Below are positions 1 to 10,935 of a DNA stretch of 64,000 nucleotides, piece by piece. Positions within the stretch are counted from its first letter, which is position 1, and the number at the start of each line of letters is the position of its first letter. The DNA is taken from the NCBI GenBank assembly GCA_009760855.2, contig WPIO01000149.1, forward strand, positions 627,001 through 691,000. The letters are read 5' to 3'. Made by a program: the position numbers and the translations under genes. Below the pieces are notes generated by a model. That model worked only from the letters and a program-made list of their open reading frames with translations. It had not been told where the DNA came from and did not search any database. The stretch is from Cristatella mucedo (Eukaryota; Bryozoa; Phylactolaemata; Cristatellidae).

Positions 1-59
1 CAAGTTCTCGAATCATATCACTAATGCTCTTTCTTCATTTTCTTTTTTCTGTTGTTTCT

Positions 60-160
60 TTTTTTCTTAGTCTGCCGATGTACTTAAAATTCCTTTAGAG
101 TGATGTCAGCAATCTTTGTTAAATGTTGATGTCGACTTGACACCTCATGTCTCGGACCTC
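60..160 (-). repeat. Fragment of the dispersed repeat seen at 24.0-29.5 kb
   Basis: This stretch resembles 31,120-31,205, which is itself the inverted counterpart of about 25,420-25,504. Shared landmarks are TCTGCCGAT, a run of the form CCTTTAGAGTGATG, and a GTTGA(C)..TTGA..CC end. Seen in the sequence by eye only. It shows that the repeat family of the central duplications also occurs outside them. Confidence 0.5.
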
Positions 161-1040
161 TCGAAGCAGACGAGCCAGCGTGCCCAGCATGGGCCTGCCG
201 TTGGGCTATCGTGCCCGTCGAACGCTCGGAGAGGACTTCAGGAGAAGATTCCTTGAGAATACTGCTGGGGATGACTTCCGGAGAAGACTCATCTGAGCAC
301 GATTGAATTAATTAACACTGAGAAACAGGGGCAGACGGGGACGACAGATGAGGCGGCAATAGATTCATGCGATTAAGGGCTGGGAGCTCAGCCCCCAGCA
401 GGATTGACCCGGTAGTGGTCACGCCTACAGGCATGTAACTCTTTATAAGTTAGGCTGACTTAACATACCCTTTGCTTCTAATTGAGCTCAGGCTATGAAA
501 ACCTGTGGGTCTACGATAAATTGATTGTGCTGTGGTCGTTGTTAATAGTACGATGCTATTACGGATACATTTATTAAGCAACGGCGAAAGGATGCAGGGG
601 AAGTTGGGAAGATGGAAATCGTAGCTAGTAACCGATAAATAGATTACCAATGGAATGCCGCCATATCCAAGTAAAACTCGAAATTTCATCTCACAGAACA
701 CTGTATTCATAGTGCAGCTTCAAACTACAGCAAGTACTTCTAGTCACCATGGTAAGGTGATTGCATTTCACGACCTCGATCCCGAAGTCGTGGGTTTGGC
801 AATTTTTGATTGCCACTGAAAGCAGTGGTGATAGCAGTCAAGGCTTTTCTGTCCCTATGCAAAAGAGGGTGATAAATCAGCTAGTATTTTTACTATTATA
901 GCCAAGCTATCGACCGGGAGCGGCCGTTGCAGACTGGTCGCTCCACCCGCCTGAAATACGCTCTCTCGGCCCACAGGCCTCCCACTCGCTCGGCCACGTG
1001 ACATCCTCCCAAGCGGACCGGCCGCCATTCTGTCGCTCCT
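161..1040. other. No gene recognised
   Basis: I see no convincing coding region, RNA gene or known repeat here. The largest open frame is short (86 codons, minus strand, 450-710) and has no recognisable motif. The last 150 bases are GC-rich and run into the CT microsatellite. Confidence 0.5.
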
Positions 1041-2310
<1,270 letters not shown>

Positions 2311-2313
2311 ACT

Positions 2314-2406
2314 GTTTAACAACAGCAGTGAATCAGCTGTTCTTCGTTTAAAATCAAAAGACAGTGAACAGCTGTTGTGTTGAATGGTTTAGTGTTGCTG
2401 TTAAAC
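2314..2406. repeat. Nested inverted repeat
   Basis: The outer arms are 2,314-2,327 (GTTTAACAACAGCA) and 2,393-2,406 (TGTTGCTGTTAAAC), imperfectly complementary. The inner arms are perfect: CAGCTGTTC at 2,334-2,342 and GAACAGCTG at 2,366-2,374. The structure lies about 200 bases upstream of a hAT transposase relic on the same strand, so it may be subterminal DNA of that element. Confidence 0.65.
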
Positions 2407-2559
2407 TTGTAATCAAAACGATACAACAGCTGCAGCTCTAACGTTCATTATTTATAGGAAATATGTAATGGAAAACAAATATTTTAAAATTCTTTTTGAA
2501 CGGACTAGTGATTCGTTAGGAACATTTTTATCGAATTGGCGATTGAATAAAATTAAAGT

Positions 2560-3345
2560 GCAACTTTGCGAAAATTAAGTAAGATACTAATTAAATTGAT
2601 CTCGTGGCTTCAACAAATATTGATCTTCTTTTTTCAGTTTATGAATTCGCTGCAAAAACGAAAGAATCAAATTCCTGAAGACCTTGAAGGTCAATGTGGC
2701 CGGGGTGCAATGAAACTATCAAACGATCCGGAAAATCAACGACAACGTTAAAGAATCGTCTAAAGATACGTGGAATAAATTTTTATAAGCCTGCTAGAGG
2801 GTGTACATCTAAGAAAGAGCCCGTCCACAAAAAGAAAACGAAAACGATTGCCGATTTCCTGCGCCGAAAGAGCCTGGTGGCGATTGCTACTGATCTCGCT
2901 ACTGATAGAATATAGATAAGAGCTATCATCATTTCAAACGAGTATATGCAGAAAACAACCTCACGGGACAGATTGCAACTTTCAGCAAACGAAGGCAGTG
3001 CGATGAAGCTGGTGCTTGATGATTACGAAGAAAAAGGAAGCAAATCGATTGCCGACCTCAAGAAAAAGCTTGAGAGAGGAGCAAAGTTGAGCTTGACTGT
3101 GGATAAGTAAACAGCCTGAGAGAACGTCGATTCTTTTGAGTCAACATTGATGATTGCTCTGATAAAGCAACAATCAAGACGGATCTTGTACTCATATTTG
3201 GTTCGTGCACTGCTCTCGACATGGTTGAATCAATGGAATTGCATTTGAGCGTTATTGGAATAACAACGGAGAGAAACCTGGTGGGATCTACTCAAGACGG
3301 CACTGCATTAATTAAGTATCGCATTAGCCACATCGATGCCATTGG
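2560..3345 (+). pseudogene. hAT-family transposase relic (BED-finger-like start)
   Basis: The product would be a DNA-binding and strand-transfer transposase of the hAT superfamily. At 2,690-2,790 the frame reads WPGCNETIKRSGKSTTTLKN, which resembles a BED zinc finger, although the usual His pair is lost. A segment reading LSLTVDK then a stop (about 3,090-3,110) matches the LT.D.WTS block of hAT enzymes. GITTERNLVGSTQDGTALI near 3,258-3,315 matches the later V..DGA.N region. Stops and frame changes separate these blocks and the C-terminal dimerisation region is missing. It ends where LINE family B begins. The superfamily rests on motif memory only. Confidence 0.5.
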
Positions 3346-3347
3346 AC

Positions 3348-3832
3348 GGTTGAGCAACGGATACAGAGCAAAGTTCTAACGCTGACCCACAAGGCCCGCC
3401 ACGGCTTGGCTTCTTCGTACCTAGCTGAACTGCTGCATCAGTTCCAGCCTGTTCGCGCCCTCAGGTCCTGTGTGGACAATAAATTAGCTGTCCCATTCCT
3501 CCGCTTAAAGACAGTTGGCGACAGAAGCTTTAGCTCTGCAGGTCCTAGACTGTGGAACTCGCTTCCACAATTCTTACGCAACGACATCTACTCTCCGACT
3601 GCCGACTAGGGCACATCTTTTTCAGCGGTCCTGAACTGCTACTTCTATGCTACCCACTACCTCAACTGCTCTCCTAACTCTGCTATGCTTCCCACTTTCT
3701 CTTTGTTGCGTGAGACGAAGTCTGTTGGCTACCGAATGCGTACCGAAAGCCGCTTAGGCTGTGAGTGCGCTATACAAAACTCTCCTGCGTAACACCCACA
3801 TAGTCTTTATGACTTTGTGGAGTTACTGACGG
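3348..3832 (+). mobile_element. LINE family B (L2-like) 3' end, copy B1
   Basis: This is the 3' end of an L2/CR1-type non-LTR retrotransposon, covering the last part of the reverse-transcriptase protein. It begins VEQRIQSKVLTLTHKARH, followed by LASSYLAELLHQFQP and AGPRLWNSLPQFLRND, all typical of L2 ORF2 C-termini. Only about 85 codons remain, so the copy is strongly 5'-truncated. The 3' untranslated part holds CCGAAAGCCGCTTAGGCTG and ends near ACGGAGATACA. Other copies lie at 35.5-36.65 kb (+, split), 41.8-42.3 kb (-) and 63.5-64.0 kb (-). Confidence 0.8.
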
Positions 3833-3834
3833 AG

Positions 3835-5560
3835 ATACATTACATAGATAAGATACCGGTCAACTTTCAACCTCAAGTCCCAGAGATTCACGTAGGCTCT
3901 CCTGAGCACAAGATTTGTCAAGCCCAGAATGTGCACGCCATTCATGTCGACTACAAAACCCATTGGCATTCAGTTCTGACACCAATACTCAATTTAAATT
4001 CCTGAGGGCCCAAATATTAGTGTCGTGTTTCGTGACAACTCGCACGCGCTTCTTGGCACGGGTCATTCCGATATGGCTCGTAAAGTTTGTGCTATAAAGC
4101 GATAACTCCGACCCATCTAAATCTGTCCTAATCTAAATATGTCTAAATCTAAAGCTATCTAAATCTAAAATCTGAAATTCATTTTTATTAATTCTACCTG
4201 AGGCCAAGAGGACCAGGGTGTATCTGCATGTCACCCCTAACCATGTTATTCTTGTTGGTTATCAAGCATAATATTACTAATGACGGTGGGACGAAGGCAT
4301 TCGTGGTCGCTGTCCGCCCCCTGACGTCAGCTTTTAATCTTTCCCCGACCCTCTATTGCTGACATCCCCCTGATTTGGGTTTTTATTCGAAAAGTGTCTC
4401 CTAAAATGTCCAATATCGAGACACGTAGGGCAAGGATAGCCTATTTCCCTTGGCGTCAATGTTGAATCGTGTCGCTGTGGGCTATCCCTCTCATTTGAGT
4501 CTGAACGCAAAGTCCTGGGCTCATTCTTAAACCTCATAGACACTTTACATTCTCAGTTAAAGCCACATACTATCTTGCAATTAAAACAATGATGCTTTGG
4601 CTTCCTATCTTGCGTCTCTTCTCTACGGGAAAAAATCCCCTATCTGGGTATTACATCTGCAACTTGCGTCTCCTACATCGTTGCTTCCTAACCTCTCCTC
4701 TTGGTAAACCAATGACTTATGTGACTTTCCAAAAAATCACTTTCGCAAAAACCAGCCTCCAATCTCCTGCTCACCGGGCAGCGTTCCCACGATCACATAC
4801 GAGTCCCAAATTTTTATTTTTGGAGTCTGAAACGGCCTAGGGGGTTAATACCAGTGCACGCCAAGCCGGATTTCCACGTCCGGTCCGGTTACTCCTACTT
4901 TCCTGCGTAATTCAACCACCCCATACCGTACGTCGAGTGGCTTAACTTTCATTGACATCCGCCATGCGTGGTTAAACTCTCTTTCAAATCTTCAGCTTCA
5001 TTTGCCAAAAGCGCCGAGTTTTTATCAACTACGGCTTGTAGGCAGTCTCATTCACATCCATGATACTCCAAAGAAATCTTAATCAGGTCCTGGGTAGACT
5101 TCAAACGAACACTCTTATCTGCGTGTTATTTTTTGGTAGCCCTAGCTTTCTAGTTCCTCCTTCAGACCCGCAACCCTCATATCTCGAAGCGGCATTCCTG
5201 CAAGCAGCATTTCCTCCTCGTTCGCCATTTTAACTTCCGCCTGTTAACAGGAGGTACCTATTAACTGCACCTGTAGACCGCTCAACTCCGAGGTCATAAC
5301 TACAAACTGAACGTTAGCGCTGGCAGCAAATAAACCAATTTTTTATACGCAATTCTTCCGCTTAGTAAACTAAGTCACTGCAGACCAAAAATTGTCTTAA
5401 TGAATAATCTTTTAAGCTAGCTAGCGCATGTAAGGTACTTCCGTAACCTACCTCAGGCCTAGGCGTCAGCGCAGGGGCCAACTCTACCACTTTATTTTTC
5501 AAAAACTTATTTTTAAACCTAACAGCATTCCCTGGCTTTGAGTATTCCTTCAGTTCTGAC
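3835..5560 (-). mobile_element. Ty3/Gypsy-like gag-protease relic, copy i
   Basis: Read on the minus strand, 4,334-4,543 encodes a basic Gag-like segment with CPTCLDIGHFRRHF, a damaged CCHC zinc knuckle (the last Cys is now Phe). The copy at 22.4 kb keeps the intact CX2CX4HX4C form. Downstream (4,110-3,835, minus) lies the protease-linker region shared with the 22.7 and 33.6 kb copies. Upstream (4,590-5,560) matches 34.3-35.3 kb. No long open frame survives and no LTR was recognised. Ty3/Gypsy is inferred from the knuckle plus protease layout of the sister copies. Confidence 0.5.
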
Positions 5561-5674
5561 CGTTCGGTTCGTACGCCCGCGCTGCCGCTAGCTCTGGTAG
5601 GTTCGCTCGCTACCGTCCACCAACCCGCCCACCGCCGCCCGAAACCGCCGCCCGCCCGCCGCCGCCCTCGCAGG

Positions 5675-5884
5675 CATGCCTCTCACGCACGACCTCGTAA
5701 TCGGTACTGAATCGGAGGCGGCTATTGTCAACGTCACTGTCCTACGTGACAAGTAGGCAGTTCCTTTGGTGATCGCGGCCCAGGCAGAACTCGACCAATA
5801 TGCGGGCATTGCGTGGGCTCTGCTGACAAGGGGTGCGGTGTGCACACTCGACGTTTGGTTGTCGCTAAGATGCAGCGTTATATA
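5675..5884 (+). pseudogene. R2/NeSL-type endonuclease relic upstream of receptor copy 1
   Basis: The frame opens at ATG 5,675 and reads MPLTHDLVIGTESEAAIVNV, then TV, one in-frame TAG, and further open codons ending near AELDQY. The pattern PDLVI..T...AIVNVTV......AL matches the restriction-like endonuclease at 60.66-60.78 kb (KPDLVID, IVDVTAPFDD, then a Lys/Tyr end). The same fragment lies at 39.54 kb in the same position relative to receptor copy 2. The fragment is very short, so the assignment is moderate. Confidence 0.45.
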
Positions 5885-6124
5885 GAAGTCTTCGATGCTG
5901 GTGCAGTTTTTCAGCTAAGTTTACGTGCAAGTTATTCTCAACCCAAAGCACGCTTGAAACGGCCGCGACATTAACAACGAGTCCCTATTTCCTACTAATT
6001 GCAGATTCATCGTCAGATTCAGTCTGAAGAAATAGTTCACAGACGCCGTGAATCGTACAGGCAGTCTATGCACTAAGTTTTTGCGCTTAAATTTATCATT
6101 TAATTCGCAAGAAATGCAGCCGAA

Positions 6125-6467
6125 ATGTCCACTCTACCTGAAGACTTTAGCTCATACGGTGACCAAGCAGATTTTTGTCGCGGCATTTATTCATGCAATT
6201 CCACGAGACGAAAGGCTTGTGACTCAATAGTCTGCTCGTGTAGCGACTATTGCAACTTGTTCGGCACCTGCTGCTGGGACAAGACCAACGTCGTCGCACG
6301 CAGGCGCTTGGCTAAACATTATTAAGTCTGCGATACAAACTTGAGCAAGCATGGCTGCTTCAGGGACGGTGGAATCTTCGTTGTGAATAGATGCCCGTCG
6401 CACCGAGTGAGCACGAACTTAGGCCGTCAATGCGAAGCCCAAAAGAATGTGACCACGAACGAGGCTG
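6125..6467 (+). pseudogene. Receptor copy 1, somatomedin-B-like exon
   Basis: The reading starts MSTLPEDFSSYGDQADFC and continues through a Cys-rich stretch whose core, CSCSDYCNLFGTCC, has the CxCx3Cx5CC spacing of somatomedin-B domains. The frame then meets TAA at 6,323-6,325. It reopens at once in the same frame, with IFVVNRCPS and a spaced Cys, up to the donor GTAAGC at 6,468. Copy 2 (39.9 kb) has the same 3' part in the same frame and the same end phase, so the exon probably once read through. Upstream of 6,125 the leader-like sequence seen in copy 2 is disrupted, and the true 5' edge is unknown. Confidence 0.75.
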
Positions 6468-7859
6468 GTAAGCTTTGGTGCGGGCTCGGCTGGTAGCTAC
6501 AAGCGCACCGGAAGGAAGTTCTAGGTGCGCCGGAAGGAAGATCCAGATGAGGCGAGCGCTGCTTTTCGTCATTGCCCTACTGGATGGCCCGTTCGCGTGC
6601 GTCCAGTAAGCCGATTAAAGTAATCTGGAATTATCGGAGCGTTACCTAGATAAGGGATCTAACCGTGTCAAGGAACGAAATTCGCATGCTCACAGTTATC
6701 AAGCTTGCCTTTAGCTGAATTTCCCTAGTACAACTAGGCTGCATCAACACGTCCAGCAAATGATCGCCAGAGACCATCCAGCTAGCCGAGGTGTGTATTA
6801 CTCTGGCGTTTAGCGTAAGAAGCTGATTCGACTCGGAATACGAAACAATGATTACGCGACATTAATATGGTAGCATTAGGCGCCCGAGGTTTTTTATTAG
6901 CAGGTTTCTACTTTTGCCAGTGCATTCCAAATCAGCCAGTCGACGGGCGGTCAAGATCATTAATGCTTTCCGAGTTTTTAGGATTAGGAACTTGGTGTGG
7001 CATAGTGAATGGATCAGATGGTTATAGCGGCCCATTATCAAGTGAATGGCTTCTTCTAAAGTGCTGCACGCTAATGCTGGTGATGAGCACTCGTACTCTT
7101 CTGCGACTTTGGACTGTGCGGCTCTTTGTTAACGAAGCGGTTGCGATATTAAGGTGTAGGGCTGAGCCCTTGATCGCTTCCGAATGTACGCGTATGGAAT
7201 GTACGTATGCGGAATGCATTGAGAATGCATGGAATGTACGTTTTGTAAAGTGTAGGGCTGAGCCCTTGATTGCTCCAGCTGTCTGCTACCGTCGCAAGAC
7301 ATTTGCATATCGGATTCTACGACTCGCTTGCCGTGCACAGGTAATTGTCGTTCGTCTGCAAAAACGAGCCAGCGCCGTCACGTGAGTTGTGTTTGCGGGC
7401 AAAGAACTTGTGTGTGTGTGTGTGCGTCCTAAATTATGCTAATTAGGAACCGAATATGATAGACACGTGAGTTTTGATGGTATACAACGTCCGTTTAAAG
7501 TTATGATTAGTTGATTGTATTTGGGCTCCAAATTGGAGAGCAGTGCTCCAGTTTAGGGCTACGAAAACTAGCGTCTAGGTGTCCTTGAAATATAACGCTT
7601 CAAGCTAACAGCAATTTAACGTTTAGTTAATTGAATTTTCGTTGCGGATGTGGCATTCTTATTGCTGCTGCACTCCTCTGCCGTTGCCATAAGCAAAGTT
7701 AATAGTTTATGTAACTACAGGCATTGGTGCTGCTTCTGCAACAAGCGGTAGCCGTGCTTCAAGGTGCCAGCTCTGCAAGAATCGCACAAGCGTGTTCTGG
7801 GACTAAACCGCACTATGTTAGCTGCACTTATAGTTGCTGGTGACATTATTAGGCTCCGA
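6468..7859. other. Intron sequence of copy 1; short repeat, no gene
   Basis: This is most of a roughly 2 kb intron; the matching intron of copy 2 is only 182 bases. A 172-codon open frame at 6,867-7,385 (+) has no known domain and contains a 21-base direct repeat (7,154-7,174 and 7,250-7,270), so I do not call it a gene. The rest, to 7,859, shows nothing recognisable. Confidence 0.5.
7154..7274 (+). repeat. Short direct repeat
   Basis: GTGTAGGGCTGAGCCCTTGA occurs at 7,154 and again at 7,250, exactly 96 bases apart. The interval is filled with GGAATGTACG and GAATGCAT repeats. In the + frame the repeat encodes CRAEPLIA twice. Confidence 0.85.
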
Positions 7860-8173
7860 AGCAAGAAAGGAAAAGAGAGTGCGAGGGAGTAGAGAAAGAG
7901 AGAGAAGAGAGAGAGAGAGAGCAGAGAGGGAGAAAGAGAGGGGGCAAGAGACAGACAAAGATGGAGAGAGAAAATGAGAGAGAGAGAGGGAGGAACATAG
8001 ACAGATTACAAGGGTGGGATTGAGATAAAGAGAGCGAGAGAGAGAGAAAGAGAGAGTGAGAGAGAAAGACGGAGAGTCGGAGAAACACTACAGGCAGAGC
8101 CGGGGACAGGCAGACAGTCAAAGGCATATGCAGACAGAGGGAGAGATAGAGAAGGTGAGAGAGGGACAGAGAG

Positions 8174-8255
<82 letters not shown>

Positions 8256-8275
8256 TGTGTGTTTGTGTGTGAGAG
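7860..8275. repeat. (GA)n microsatellite
   Basis: Degenerate GA-rich sequence is followed by pure (GA)n at about 8,178-8,253 and a short GT stretch. It lies inside the receptor intron. Confidence 0.95.
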
Positions 8276-8456
8276 AGAGTGCGCGTTTTTGTGAGCATGT
8301 GCATGTAAATAGTCCAGGTAGACCGGTAGAGAAAGTGCCAACAGCAAGGATATAGTCACGTGTAGGCGTATACGGCTCTCGTTGGGCGGGTGGCGCGTCA
8401 TCTGGGGTGAAACAAAGTAATGGCGATGCTACTTCTAGACTTTTCCACGTTTGCAG

Positions 8457-8586
8457 ATTTCGCATACACACCGGTGACGGACAGGAATACCGGAGTCACA
8501 TATAAGAATGCTTACTGTGCTCAGTGCTGGGACATCAGAATAGAAAACGTAGTGACGTGGACTTGGAACTTTACCTGCTTCAAGAA
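8457..8586 (+). CDS. Receptor copy 1, PVTD/YCA exon
   Basis: A TTTGCAG acceptor precedes 8,457. With one base carried from the previous exon the frame reads FAYTPVTDRNTGVTYKNAYC, then AQCWD and a W.W.F.C end. The PVTD..TG.TY.N.YCA.C pattern is typical of the ectodomain of Methuselah-like receptors with an N-terminal Cys-rich module. The exon ends at 8,586 before GTACGA, a weak donor; the copy 2 exon ends before GTAAGT. Both exons are exactly 130 bases and keep phases 1 and 2. No lesion is seen in this piece. Confidence 0.75.
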
Positions 8587-8939
8587 GTACGAATCAAGGT
8601 GGCGAGTTTTGCTCTTTCCTTTGTCTGCGAACTTCGTGTTCTTCTTTCTTGGTGCTGACGGTTTCTCACTGCATCCATCTGTATATCCCATGATTCGCTG
8701 CACCCGGCTCTGGTGGCTGTGGCCACGAGCCAGTTTCACATGGCGGGCCCTGCGATTCCAAATGCGGTTGACTGGGCGGAATGGCTTAGCTGCTGTCCTG
8801 GCCCAATGGGCGTCAGAGAAGTCTTGAGGCTGGGAGGAATGAATGGGTTTGGCGAGTAAGTCTTGGGGCTGGAAACCGTGACAGGCAGCAAGCGGCCATT
8901 TCTGTTCGGGGTGCTTGGCTGTGGGGGCTCCACTTGCCT

Positions 8940-9002
8940 AATAATAAAATTATCTAATAAACCAAATTATCTAATAAACCGAATTATCTAATAAACCGAA
9001 TC
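8940..9002 (+). repeat. Tandem repeat of a 17-base unit
   Basis: AATTATCTAATAAACCG repeats about three and a half times with single-base differences. Each unit contains AATAAA, but the position within an intron argues against a real poly(A) site. Confidence 0.85.
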
Positions 9003-9103
9003 GTCTGACATCCTGAGCCATTAAAGGTCATCCTGTATCCTGCATGCTAAAAAGTTTGAATTATCAACGTCGTATATCTGAGCCATCATAATCTGCTTTC
9101 TTA

Positions 9104-9260
9104 ATATATATATATATATATATATGTAATATGTATATATATATATATGTAATATGTATATGTATATATGTAATATGTATATATATATATATAATATATA
9201 TAATAATATATAATATATATATATATATATAATAAATATAATAATGTATATATATATGTA
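9104..9260. repeat. AT-rich microsatellite
   Basis: (AT)n is interrupted by TGTAATATG units. It is intronic and non-coding. Confidence 0.95.
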
Positions 9261-9985
<725 letters not shown>

Positions 9986-10080
9986 GTCTCGTCTCTCTAT
10001 CCCATCGATTGCTATTGTCGCAGACTGCCGCACGTCCATAAAGCAGCTGAACGCTCGACTCGCTGTGCCATTTTGTACAG

Positions 10081-10250
10081 GCAGAGGTGCTCCTTGACGT
10101 ACGAGCCACAGCGAAACGTCGTCGCTAAGCTACACCACTGTCTGGCCAATGTCATCGACTCCTGTCCTGCCGGCGCGTCCGCCGCTGCCGCCGCCGCATG
10201 CTCGGACGGACCTGGGTTGCTGGCCTCGATGGCCAGCAACCCAGGTACGG
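10081..10250 (+). pseudogene. Duplicated extra copy of the receptor's terminal-exon start
   Basis: The acceptor ends at 10,080 and the frame reads QRCSLTYEPQRNVVAKLHHC, then LANVIDSCPAG, closely matching the start of the exon at 10,936. It has no RNAACARC continuation. After the hairpin at 10,210-10,246 it runs into repeated CAGCAACCCAGGTAC and then a SINE. Thus only the first 50-55 codons are duplicated. It could be a mutually exclusive exon in principle, but no donor with the right phase is evident. Confidence 0.65.
10210..10246 (+). repeat. Perfect 16-base inverted repeat, 5-base loop
   Basis: The arms are 10,210-10,225 (ACCTGGGTTGCTGGCC) and 10,231-10,246, with loop TCGAT. It lies inside the duplicated exon. 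The homologous structure at 11,062-11,104 differs by a paired change on both arms. Confidence 0.95.
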
Positions 10251-10329
10251 TAATGACCAGCAACCCAGGTACACGTGGGCCCCAGTCACGCGTGCCCCAC
10301 GGAGCCCTTAGACTCAGTTATATATAAAC

Positions 10330-10490
10330 TAAAGTTGGATTCTTTTGAATAGCACCCTAAGAGAACTTAATCACTACTCAGGCGCTAGACATATGCGACT
10401 GGCTCGAGGCCACGACCTCGGCCATCAAATACATTCACCCTGACTTCGGTTGGGGTGAGCGCCTTAACCACTGGATCAAACCAGCGAGGT
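10330..10490 (-). mobile_element. tRNA-derived SINE (family S1) with LINE family A tail
   Basis: On the minus strand the head reads TGATCCAGTGGTTAAGG (an A box), then GGTCGTGGCCTCGAGCC (B box region). The body ends GCGCC.GAGTAGTGATTAAG, TTCTCTTAGGGTGC. That tail matches the 3' end of LINE family A (GCGCC.AGAGAGAGATTGAG, TTCTCTGAGGGCGC). A tRNA-like head joined to a LINE tail is the usual design of a SINE moved by a partner LINE. Confidence 0.7.
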
Positions 10491-10524
10491 TTGTGCCTCT
10501 GTACAGTACAAAGCCGTACAAAGC

Positions 10525-10856
10525 CGTCTCTCCGTCTCTCTCTGTCACTCTGTGTATCTGTGTCTCTCTGTCTCTCTGTCTTTGTGCCTCTATGTGTCAG
10601 TGTCTTCGTGTCTCTGTGTCTCTGTGACTCTGTGTCTCTGTGTCTGCCTCTGTAAAGCCGTCTCTCTGTGTCTGTGTCTCTGTCTCTGCCTCTGTCTCTG
10701 TGTCTCTGTCAGTCTCTGTCTCTCTGTCTCTCTGTCTCTCTGTCTCTCTGTCTCTGTGTCTCTGTGTCTCTGTGTCTCTGTGTCTCTGTGTCTCTGTGTC
10801 TCTGTGTCTCTGTGTCTGTCTCTGTCTCTGTCTCTCTCTCTTTTCTCATCCCTCTC
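10525..10856 (+). repeat. CTCTGT-type microsatellite before the terminal exon
   Basis: Imperfect TCTCTG/TGTCTC units run for over 300 bases and end about 80 bases before the acceptor at 10,935. This is the second expanded pyrimidine stretch standing at the same point before a copy of this exon. Confidence 0.95.
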
Positions 10857-10935
10857 TCTATCGTTGATTGCCATTGTCGCTGACTCACGAAGGTCCGTAA
10901 GGCACCAGCTGGATTCACTGCGCCATTTGTTACAG

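Noticed and set aside
8940-9002. Cluster of AATAAA words as a poly(A) site
   Set aside because: They come from a 17-base tandem repeat inside an intron; the real 3' end follows the terminal exon at 12.83 kb.
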